Source of the DNA: Anaerolineae bacterium
GTDB taxonomy: Bacteria > Chloroflexota > Anaerolineae > Promineifilales > Promineifilaceae
NCBI GenBank assembly: GCA_028277515.1
Contig: JANQGC010000332.1
Coordinates: 1-64,000 of the forward strand
Direction of reading: 5' to 3'
DNA length: 64,000 nucleotides
Below are positions 54,821-63,300 of this stretch, piece after piece. The translations under genes were made by a program, and so were the position numbers. The notes beneath the pieces were generated by a model. That model had not been told where the DNA came from, ran no database searches, and was given only the letters and a program-made list of their open reading frames with translations. How positions within the stretch are numbered: the stretch's first letter is position 1; every line of letters begins with the position of its first letter.

Positions 54821-56323
54821 TTACATCAGTCCATCTTCCGCACGATTGACAGCCACAAGCAGCGCTTGCGCTTTGTTGACGCATTCGTGATATTCGGTTT
54901 CCGGATCACTATCAGCAACAATGCCGGCACCAGCCTGAACATAAACATGGTTTCCCTGCACCAACATGGTGCGGATAGCGATACAAGTATCCATGCTGCC
55001 ATCATAGCTAAAATAACCGGCTGCCCCAGCATATAGGCCGCGCCGTTGGCCCTCTAAATCTTCAATGATTTCCATCGCCCGGACCTTTGGTGCACCGCTG
55101 ACCGTGCCCGCTGGAAAGGTAGCACGCATCAAATCAAAGGCATCCATCCCCTCACGGATATTTCCCTGCACATGGCTGACGATATGCATCACATGGCTGT
55201 ACCGTTCAATTGTCATGAAATCCTGCACCTCTACAGAGCCATAATCACTCACTCGGCCAATATCATTGCGCCCCAAATCGACCAGCATCACATGCTCAGC
55301 GCGCTCTTTCGGGTCAGCCAACAGTTCAGTTTCCAACCTTTGATCTTCTCTTAGATTTTTACCGCGCGGCTTTGTGCCGGCGATTGGGCGGACGCTGGCT
55401 ATCCCATCTTCCAGGCGCACGTGCATTTCAGGTGAAGCACCAATCACTTGCAGATCGAGTTGGCCAAAATCAAAGTAAAACATGTAAGGTGAGGGATTTA
55501 GCATCCGTAATGCCCGGTATATCGCAAATGGATGGGCGCTGCTGTGGCGGCTAAATCGCTGGCTCAACACCACCTGAAATATGTCGCCGGCAGCAATCAA
55601 TTCCTTAGCCTCACCAACAATTGCCTCGTATTGTTCCTGGGCCATGTTTGAATCCACTTTTCCATTGCCATTGGCCCCCCATTTGCGTTGGGGAATCGCC
55701 GGCAATGGCCTCAGTAGCTTCTCGCTTACCCGCTCAATGCGTTGAATGGCATCAACATAAGCGCCTTCGACATCCTGGCCGACATGGGCATTGGCCAAAA
55801 TAATCAGACGATGTCGCGCATGATCGAAGACAACCAGCGTATCCGCCAGCAAGAAAATAGCATCCGGTATATCTAACACCTTCTCCGCTGTGGTAGGCAG
55901 TTCTTCAAAGAAGCGCACGACGTCATAGCCTAAATACCCAACCGCTCCCCCATTAAAACGGGGTAAACCGGGAACGTCGACGGGCGTACATTGTTCGAGT
56001 TCGGCTTTCAGAACATGTAAAATATCCTCACCATCATTTAACTCGCGAGTGTGGCTACCGTCCTGGCTTTCATGGGTAATGGACCGGCCTTCAAGTGTGA
56101 TCAAACCTCTTGGATTCACACCCACAAAGGAGTAACGGCCGACTTGTTCGCCTCCTTCAACGGACTCCAGTAAAAAGGAAGGACCTACTTCGTTCAACAA
56201 TTTGAGGTAAACCGAAACTGGTGTTTCCAGATCGGCCGCAAACTCACGATATACAGGGATCAAATTAGCCGGATCGGTAGCAAGCAATCGAAAATCCTCT
56301 AATGCAGGCTTGTAGACATCCAT
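54821..56323 (-). CDS. trpE: Anthranilate synthase component I
   Basis: A 500-residue chorismate-using enzyme, first step of tryptophan synthesis with TrpG. Conserved IFQVVLSQRF, NPSPYMFYF, SPEMHVR and PIAGTKPRG are present; the N-terminal feedback region includes the LLESVEGGEQVGRYSF segment with the LLES motif that contributes to tryptophan binding. ATG 56323 has ggag at the right distance; the open frame extends to 56350 inside the upstream hairpin. Confidence 0.96.
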   Translation of the reverse strand: MDVYKPALEDFRLLATDPANLIPVYREFAADLETPVSVYLKLLNEVGPSFLLESVEGGEQVGRYSFVGVNPRGLITLEGRSITHESQDGSHTRELNDGEDILHVLKAELEQCTPVDVPGLPRFNGGAVGYLGYDVVRFFEELPTTAEKVLDIPDAIFLLADTLVVFDHARHRLIILANAHVGQDVEGAYVDAIQRIERVSEKLLRPLPAIPQRKWGANGNGKVDSNMAQEQYEAIVGEAKELIAAGDIFQVVLSQRFSRHSSAHPFAIYRALRMLNPSPYMFYFDFGQLDLQVIGASPEMHVRLEDGIASVRPIAGTKPRGKNLREDQRLETELLADPKERAEHVMLVDLGRNDIGRVSDYGSVEVQDFMTIERYSHVMHIVSHVQGNIREGMDAFDLMRATFPAGTVSGAPKVRAMEIIEDLEGQRRGLYAGAAGYFSYDGSMDTCIAIRTMLVQGNHVYVQAGAGIVADSDPETEYHECVNKAQALLVAVNRAEDGLM

Positions 56324-56340
56324 AACAAACTCCATTGGCG

Positions 56341-56367
56341 AGCCAGGCACGTTGATAGTGCCTGGCT
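56341..56367. repeat. Perfect hairpin between trpB2 and trpE
   Basis: agccaggcac (56341-56350) and gtgcctggct (56358-56367) form a 10-bp stem with a 7-base loop, with no T-run. The core gccaggca also occurs in the stem at 24601-24662. Confidence 0.75.
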
Positions 56368-56374
56368 TATCACT

Positions 56375-57739
56375 TTAACCAACTACCGGCACTTGCTTCA
56401 TTGCTTCATTAATAGCTTCTTCCGGGTAATCGTAATCTTCCAGATCACCCTTAAGATATGAATCATAGGCAGCCATATCGAAATGACCATGACCGCAAAG
56501 GTTGAAAACAATCACTTTTTCTTCGCCCGTCTCTTTACATTCAAGCGCCTCTTCAATCGCAATCGCCAGGGCATGGGTCGGTTCTGGAGCAGGGATAATC
56601 CCTTCGGTGCGAATAAAGGTCATCGCGGCCTCAAATGCGGCCTTTTGACGGACGGACCGGGGTTCCACATAACCATGCTCCACCAGGGAACTAACGATTG
56701 GGGACATCCCATGGTATCGCAGCCCTCCAGCATGAATTTCCGGTGGAATAAACGTGTGGCCAAGCGTATGCATTTTTACAACCGGTGCCATTTTAGCCGT
56801 ATCGCCATAATCAAAGGTATACGTTCCCTTAGTTAAGGAAGGTGATGCAGCCGGTTCGGCAGCTATAACGCGTGTGTTTTTGCCATTAGTGAAATTTTGA
56901 TGCAAGAATGGGAAGGTAAATCCGCCGAAATTGGATCCACCACCCGTACAGCCAATAATCATATCCGGGTACTCACCTGCCATTTCACACTGAGCCAAAA
57001 CTTCCTGGCCAATGACTGTTTGGTGCATTAACACATGATTGAGCACCGATCCCAGGCTGTATTTTTTTGTTCCTCCAGACGTTGCGGCAACCTCTACAGC
57101 ATCAGAAATAGCAATTCCTAATGATCCGGGATTATCCGGATCTGAAGCGAGGACAGTTCGCCCATATTGCGTGCGATCGCTGGGGCTGGGATAGACTTCC
57201 GCGCCATAAGAACGCATGATAATGCGCCGGTATGGTTTGGCATCGTATGAAACTCTGACCATATAAACTTCTAGATCCATGTCGAAGAAATTGCAGGCCA
57301 TGGCCAGAGCAGAACCCCATTGACCCGCACCTGTTTCAGTGGTGATCGCTTTGATACCCTCTTCTTTGTTGTAAAAGGCCTGGGGAACGGCCGTGTTTGG
57401 CTTGTGAGATCCAACCGGGCTGACCCCTTCATACTTATAATAAATATGAGCTGGTGTATCCAAAGCCTTTTCCAATCGCCTGGCTCTGATGAAAGGTGTC
57501 GGCCGCCAGAGCTTATAAATTTCACGAACCGGTTCCGGAATTTCAATATACCGTTCCGTGCTGATTTCTTGCATTATCAAGCTCATCGGAAAGAGAACGT
57601 TTAAAAAATCGGGCGTCACCGGCTCCAGGGTTTGCGGATGTAGCACCGGTTCGGGTGGAACCGGCATATCTGCATTAATATTGTACCAGGCCTTTGGCAG
57701 CCGGCTTTCATCCAATATGTACTTATATTTATCGCTCAT
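56375..57739 (-). CDS. trpB: Tryptophan synthase beta chain, TrpB2 type
   Basis: A 454-residue PLP enzyme. The PLP lysine is in [13 protein letters not shown] and the phosphate-binding loop is [11 protein letters not shown]. Length, the long N-terminal region (PPEPVLHP) and the missing TrpA-contact features identify the TrpB2 subfamily, which condenses indole or related substrates with serine and does not pair stably with TrpA. No trpA is present in the window. ATG 57739 has an aggag Shine-Dalgarno; an ATG one codon earlier and a long open frame into the T-box leader are less likely. Confidence 0.93.
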   Translation of the reverse strand: MSDKYKYILDESRLPKAWYNINADMPVPPEPVLHPQTLEPVTPDFLNVLFPMSLIMQEISTERYIEIPEPVREIYKLWRPTPFIRARRLEKALDTPAHIYYKYEGVSPVGSHKPNTAVPQAFYNKEEGIKAITTETGAGQWGSALAMACNFFDMDLEVYMVRVSYDAKPYRRIIMRSYGAEVYPSPSDRTQYGRTVLASDPDNPGSLGIAISDAVEVAATSGGTKKYSLGSVLNHVLMHQTVIGQEVLAQCEMAGEYPDMIIGCTGGGSNFGGFTFPFLHQNFTNGKNTRVIAAEPAASPSLTKGTYTFDYGDTAKMAPVVKMHTLGHTFIPPEIHAGGLRYHGMSPIVSSLVEHGYVEPRSVRQKAAFEAAMTFIRTEGIIPAPEPTHALAIAIEEALECKETGEEKVIVFNLCGHGHFDMAAYDSYLKGDLEDYDYPEEAINEAMKQVPVVG

Positions 57740-57802
57740 CATACTGCTCCTTTTTAATAAATTGCCTTTGCCATCATCCTTGTTGATGCAACAGCCAAAA
57801 AC

Positions 57803-58147
57803 AAAAAACGCTCTCATCCCTATATTGGGACGAGAGCGTCATAAAACAATTCCCGCGGTGCCACCCTGCTTAAGCTGATATTGTTATCAAACAAAAAACG
57901 CGCCGTGATGCGCGTTTGTGCCAGCTTCACTTCAGTCCGGTTGATATTGATTTAAGTCTATTCAACGAGACCTTTGCCTGATAACGGTGGCATTCCGGCT
58001 TAGGCTACTGACAAACAACTTTCACCTGAGCAACTCCTCGGTCCATTCACCTGTTGCGCCGACATTGGTCTTCCAGCAAATTGACCAACTCTCTCTGACC
58101 CGCTTTACAGATTACTAGTCCGATTCCAAGTCGTTAAATTTATAATT
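57803..58147 (-). promoter_or_regulatory. T-box riboswitch, tryptophan specifier
   Basis: Leader of the trp operon. The diagnostic T-box sequence (rc of cgcggtgccaccct, 57854-57867) reads agggtggcaccgcg on the - strand. Stem I shows the agagag K-turn motif, and the specifier loop reads ggtgaaTGGacc with TGG (Trp) at 58045-58043. Uncharged tRNA(Trp) would stabilise the antiterminator. The final terminator (57803-57838) has a 12-bp stem, gacgctctcgtccc-type, then six T. A second hairpin with T-run lies at 57891-57917. Confidence 0.92.
57891..57917 (-). terminator. Extra terminator-like hairpin inside the T-box leader
   Basis: aacgcgc/gcgcgtt 7-bp GC-rich stem, 6-base loop, then tttttgt on the - strand, located between Stem I and the T-box sequence where Stem III is expected. 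It has the form of an intrinsic terminator. Confidence 0.55.
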
Positions 58148-58153
58148 TGTAGA

Positions 58154-58182
58154 ATAGTAGCATGGTAAATGAGTGATGTCAA
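58154..58182 (-). promoter_or_regulatory. trp operon promoter
   Basis: On the - strand TTGACA (rc of 58177-58182), a 17-base spacer and TACTAT (rc of 58154-58159). Strong sigma70-type match placed just before the T-box leader. Confidence 0.8.
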
Positions 58183-58233
58183 ACGCGAAATCCCTTTCGC
58201 GTTCCGACACAAGAGCGCGATATGGAAATCGCG
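58182..58233. repeat. Two-hairpin repeat upstream of the trp promoter
   Basis: aacgcgaaa-tccc-tttcgcgtt (58182-58203) and cgcgat...atcgcg (58216-58221, 58228-58233). Related to the element at 47969-48022. Its edge touches the -35 of the trp promoter. Confidence 0.6.
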
Positions 58234-58378
58234 ATTACAATGGAATACTAAAAAATCCGGGCATTCTCTAAGTTTATGATGAAACTAACCAAAACCAGGA
58301 CCATAATATTGTATAAATACCAAACAGGTTCTAGTGAGCGAAATCATGAACTTCGATCCACTTAATTAATTTTACATT

Positions 58379-58448
58379 AGGTTTGTCAATTTACTCTGTG
58401 GGATTTCCAGAGGTAAAGGAAAAAATTGACAAACCTTTCGAATATTTG
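58379..58448 (+). promoter_or_regulatory. Promoter-like element copy 2 with 14-bp inverted repeat
   Basis: aggtttgtcaattt (58379-58392) and aaattgacaaacct (58423-58436) are exact inverted repeats. The right arm continues into the 26-bp sequence shared with 12586-12611, which contains TTGACA (58426-58431); gctaataa follows at the -10 distance. It ends 25 bases before the TTG start at 58474. Confidence 0.5.
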
Positions 58449-58473
58449 GCTAATAAGTCAAAAGGAAAAGGTC

Positions 58474-60324
58474 TTGAAAAAGATAAATCTGGCTCTATTA
58501 CTGTTGTCATTGTTCCTGCTTCAAAGTTGTTTGTCTAATACTCCAGATATCGAGCAAAGGATAACCCCTTTATCTCCAACTGAATCTGGCGATTTGTCAC
58601 CAACTGAAAGCTCACCAATTCCGACAATTGAAGATACTCAACCACCTCCGACAGTAGTGCCGTCTCCTCAAGCGACGGATACCAGCATTCCTCCAACAGT
58701 TGAGCCATCTCCACAAGCCACAAATACTAGCGTCCCCCCATCAGTAGAGCCAGCCCCGGAAGCGACAGATACCAGCATTTCTCTAACAGTAGAGCCGTCT
58801 CCACAAGCCACAGATACCAGCGTTCCCCCAACGGTAGAACCGTCTCCACAAGCTACAAATACCATAGTTCCTCCAACGGTAGAGCCGTCCCCACAAGCTG
58901 TCGATCCCGATGCCCCGCACCAACCTTCACTTTTCAACATCGCCTGGGATAATAAGGAAATTTTCGCTGCCAATCTCATCGATCAAGAAGAGGGAATTTT
59001 AGATGAGCTGGGTGGCGCGAGTATTTATCATCTCATGGTGGAGATTGCGGACCTAACCACTGTGAACGGCCGAATGGAGGTACGTTACAGCAACCAGGAA
59101 TCAACACCCTTGGATGAAATCTATTTTCACCTTTTTCCCGGCCAACTAGGCGGTTTCATCACAACAGAAAATGTCACAGTGAACAAACAACCGGTGGAGG
59201 CCATCAACGAATCGACGGTGCTGCGTGTCCCTCTTCCCTCTGCCATTCAGCCGGGCGAGGAAGTAACAGTAGGTATAGATTTCACAACGACCGTACCGGT
59301 CGAAGATACCATTAAATATAACATTTTAGCATATGGTGAGGATATATTAGCCCTGGCCCATTTTTATCCTATGGTCGCCGTCTACGATGATGAAGGCTGG
59401 CAAATTGAGCCATCTCCCCCACATGGTGACGAAACTTATGCCGACATGAGTTATTACCTGGTACAGGTAACAGCTCCACAGGAGCAGGTCATTGCGGCCA
59501 GCGGTACGGATGTGAACAAAGCAGAAACCAATGGCGTCCAAATTAAGACAATTGTTGCCGGACCGGTGCGGGATTTTTACATGGTTATGAGCGATAGATT
59601 TTCGGTCGTGAGCAATACTGTTGGCTCAATCGAGATCAACAGCTATGCGCCGCAACGATTAATGGATGGCGCTCAATTTGCTCTTGATGTTACATCGCAA
59701 GCAGTGCAAAGTTTCACCAATCGCTTTGGCCCATATCCTTATAGCGAACTGGATGTTGTTAGCACGCCGACTTTAGCCTTGGGAGTAGAGTATCCGGGGA
59801 TTTTTGTCAACGCCGTGCGTATATATGATCTAGAAGAAACGACATCCGGAACCTCTAACGTTGCATATTTAGAAAGCACGACGGCGCATGAGACTGCCCA
59901 TCAATGGTTCTATAATTTAGTCGGTAACGATCAGTTAAATGAACCTTGGCTCGATGAAGCGATCACACAGTATGCAACGTGGACATATTTTATCGACCGC
60001 TATGGTGAACAAGCTGCTCAAGGGTTTTACGATAGCCTGGAAGGACGCTGGTCCCGCACCGGATTCGCAGATATCCCAATTGGTTTGCCCGCTGAGGATT
60101 ATAGCGGGGCAGAATATGGGGCCATCGTATACGGCCGAGGACCCATCTTCCTAAATGAATTAGCCATGACAATAGGGCAGGAGACCTTTGACCAATTCTT
60201 GCGCGATTATGTTCAAACCTATCGTTGGCAAATCGCTACGACCGAAGAATTTCAATCACTGGCTGAAACACATTGTAACTGCGACTTAACCGATCTTTTT
60301 AACGAATGGGTTTATGCCCAGTAG
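58474..60324 (+). CDS. M1-type metallopeptidase lipoprotein
   Basis: About 616 residues. The TTG start 58474 follows aaggaaaagg and gives a clean lipoprotein signal (lipobox LLQSC); the longer frame from 58426 is unlikely. A proline/threonine spacer of six 15-residue repeats (about 60-145) leads to an M1 gluzincin domain: the exopeptidase motif replaced by GVEYPGIFVN, the zinc site H472 in HETAHQWF with the third ligand in EPWLDEAITQY. The absence of the usual GAMEN motif leaves aminopeptidase specificity open. Cell-surface anchored, probably trimming extracellular peptides. Confidence 0.88.
   Translation: MKKINLALLLLSLFLLQSCLSNTPDIEQRITPLSPTESGDLSPTESSPIPTIEDTQPPPTVVPSPQATDTSIPPTVEPSPQATNTSVPPSVEPAPEATDTSISLTVEPSPQATDTSVPPTVEPSPQATNTIVPPTVEPSPQAVDPDAPHQPSLFNIAWDNKEIFAANLIDQEEGILDELGGASIYHLMVEIADLTTVNGRMEVRYSNQESTPLDEIYFHLFPGQLGGFITTENVTVNKQPVEAINESTVLRVPLPSAIQPGEEVTVGIDFTTTVPVEDTIKYNILAYGEDILALAHFYPMVAVYDDEGWQIEPSPPHGDETYADMSYYLVQVTAPQEQVIAASGTDVNKAETNGVQIKTIVAGPVRDFYMVMSDRFSVVSNTVGSIEINSYAPQRLMDGAQFALDVTSQAVQSFTNRFGPYPYSELDVVSTPTLALGVEYPGIFVNAVRIYDLEETTSGTSNVAYLESTTAHETAHQWFYNLVGNDQLNEPWLDEAITQYATWTYFIDRYGEQAAQGFYDSLEGRWSRTGFADIPIGLPAEDYSGAEYGAIVYGRGPIFLNELAMTIGQETFDQFLRDYVQTYRWQIATTEEFQSLAETHCNCDLTDLFNEWVYAQ
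58654..58905 (+). repeat. 45-bp coding minisatellite in the peptidase spacer
   Basis: Five full 45-base units (starting 58654, 58699, 58744, 58789, 58834) and a partial sixth encode V-E-PSPQATDTSVPPT. Units differ by a few bases. Length is likely variable between strains. Confidence 0.85.
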
Positions 60325-60383
60325 GTTTTTGATTCCTTTATGGCCCGGCCTCCTTTACAAGGAGGAAAACCCTTACGATAAGG

Positions 60384-63300
60384 ATGAATAAGAACAAAAG
60401 AATCGGCTGGCTTTCGCTCAGCCTGGTGACAGCCCTCATTTTTCTGGGAGCTTTATTCAGTCTCCCGAATCATGTATTTGGCTCTCCTTCGTCATTCCCA
60501 AATTTAATTCAATCCGACCCCAAAATTGATGACGCCCTGATAGAGGCCATTGAATCCGCCCAGCCCAGCCAGGAAATTCGATATATTGCTTACTTCGCCT
60601 CTGAAACATCATTGGATCTGGATTCTCTACCATTAAAGGATGATGCACGACGCCCAATCATCGTTTCCAGGCTTAAGGAAACGGCCGCATCCTCCCAGGC
60701 CACCCTTCTAAAACAGTTAGATGTCTTGAAATTAGAGGGGCACATTTCAAATTATTCCTCTCTCTGGATCATCAACGCCATTGCCATAAATGGATCGCCG
60801 GCTTCTGTAGAAATTGCGGCCAAACATCCTGGTGTGCAGCGCATTGAGCTTGACCAGGCGCATAGATATTTCGATCATCCTGCGCTCAAAAATTTTTCGG
60901 CAGTGGACAACGCGTTACAAAGCCCAACCGTTTCACCCGCCTGGGGCGTACAGCGGATTCAAGCGGACAAAGTTTGGCGCGAACTTGGCATTCGCGGCCA
61001 GGGCGCAACAGTTGCCGTAGTTGATACCGGGGTCGATCTTTTCCACCCTGATTTAGTTGATAATTATCGGGGTAACCTGGGTAATGGAACCTTTTCCCAT
61101 GAGAAGAATTGGTACCATACAAGTGTTTCCACAAGCACGATGCCTTTTGATTTCCATGGCCACGGCACCCATGTTACCGGCTCGGCAGTCGGCGCCAATG
61201 GCATTGGCGTCGCCCCCGGTGCAAAATGGATCGCTGTAGCCATCACCGACGAAAGTGGGTTGATCCATGACAGCAGTGTGCACAAGGCATTCCAATGGCT
61301 GCTTGCTCCAGGAGGTGATCCGGCGGCAGCCCCTGATGTTGTAAACAATTCCTGGGGTGGTGCTGGAGATAGAACGGAATTTCAGCAAGATGTTGAAATA
61401 TTACACGCTGCCGGCATCATCACTGTTTTCGCCGCAGGAAATGCAGGTCCTGCACCGGGTACTATCCTCTCCCCGGCCAGCTTCCCCGGCACGCTAGCTG
61501 CCGGCGCCAGCGACGATTTGAATCGGCCGGCCTGGTTCTCCGGACGCGGACCGTCCCCCTTAACCAATGAAAATAAACCCCTTCTCGTCGCTCCAGGAAC
61601 GCAAATTCTTTCCGCGATGCCAGGCGGTGCTTATGCGCGGCAAAGCGGAACTTCAATGTCCGCTCCCCATGTGGCCGGCACTATTGCCCTCATGCTTTCG
61701 GCCGACCCGGCCATGAATCGATCTCAAGTTATCCAAACCTTAACCGAAACGGCGACTCCGCTTGCTTCTAACCATCCAAACAGCAACAGCGGGTGGGGAT
61801 TGCTCGATGCCTTCAGCGCAGTCTTGTCTCGCCAAAATCATGGGGTCATAAGCGGCAGGGTTTCAGATGGAGAAAAAGGGTTAGACAAGATCCAGGTCTC
61901 CATCTGGGACGATGATGGATTGCAATTAACGAAAATGAGCGATGAAAGCGGCCGCTTCTCTTTTCTTTTTCCCCCAGGATCATATAGATTGAGTACCCAG
62001 GCATTTGGCTTTGCAGACTTAGAAACGGCCGCTTTCCAGGTAGAGGCTGGTGCCAGGATTCATCATGAATTGACCTTGCAAAAACAGCCGGGCAGTCTGC
62101 TGCAAGGCATCGTCTCCGACAATCAAGGGCCGATGGTTGATGTCACTATCACCATACCCGGCACCCCAATTGCGTTAAAAACCGATGCCGAAGGGAAATA
62201 TCAAACCAACCTTCCTCAAGGAGATTACACACTCATCATCCAGAAAGCAGGATACCGGCTAATAAATGAAACCATCCGGGTCAATGCCAGTCAAGAATAC
62301 ACGCTGAATGTCAGGATGGATACGGGTCCCTCAATCCTTTTAGTTGACAGTGGTCAGTGGCAATATGTTAGCGCTTCAAATTATTATCGCCATGCCTTAC
62401 GAGATACAGGCTACAGCAGCGACAGTTGGGTCATCGCCGATCCCAATAACTCACTACCAACACTGCAAGATTTACTGCCCTACGACATCGTGATCTGGTC
62501 CGCACCAAATGATTCACCTGTTCGGCTGGCGGTAAATGACACCTTAATCCAATATCTGAATCAAGGTGGGAACTTGCTTATAAGCGGGCAAAATTTAGCG
62601 AGCCTTGACGGCCGTGCGGGGTTTGAAGAAAGCTGGTTCCTCAGGAAGTTGGAGGGGGTATTCGTTGATGAACTCAATCTTAGCGGAGCGGAATCAAACA
62701 TCATGGGCGTCGAAGGCTCCCAATTTTTTGACCTCAATGTCACCTTAAACGGTCAAAATAGCGCAAAAAATCAAGAATCGCCTGACCTGGTAGAGCCAAG
62801 GCCGAACTCATTTTCAGAACCGATTATTATCAATAAAGAAGGAATGGCGATGGGGTTGCAATCCGGCTTCTGTGAACCTTACCGTATTGTATATCTCGGT
62901 TTTGGATTAGAGGGTGTGAACCAGACAAGTGCGCGCGCTGAACTCCTAAAGCGCTCTTTGGACACCTTGCTGGCACCAAGAAATCCCAGCGGTGTGGGTT
63001 GGATAGCGGAACGAGATCGAGAACTGGTCATTCCAGGTCAGCAGTTGGCTCTGGATATAGAACTGCAAAATTTTAGCGAATTGATAACCGACACGTTCGA
63101 CATCACCCTGGCCGGCAACGGTTGGACTGGCGATCTGATCACGCAAACTCTCACGTTAGAGCCTTGCCAGGTAGGACAAACATCCTTGATTATGAACATA
63201 CCGGAAGATGCTTTGATGGATGAGGTTCATGAAGTTGAATTAACAGCCGTTTCCCAATCGAACCCACAATCCAGCAGCAAATTAAACCTCGAACTCAAAA

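Noticed and set aside
57743..57817. N-terminal extension of TrpB2 from 57817
   Set aside because: It lies in the T-box terminator region; the Shine-Dalgarno before 57739 and homology start contradict it.
58668..58979. 103-codon - strand frame over the peptidase spacer
   Set aside because: Produced by the 45-bp tandem repeat; repeats of GDGSTVGG mirror the coding strand.
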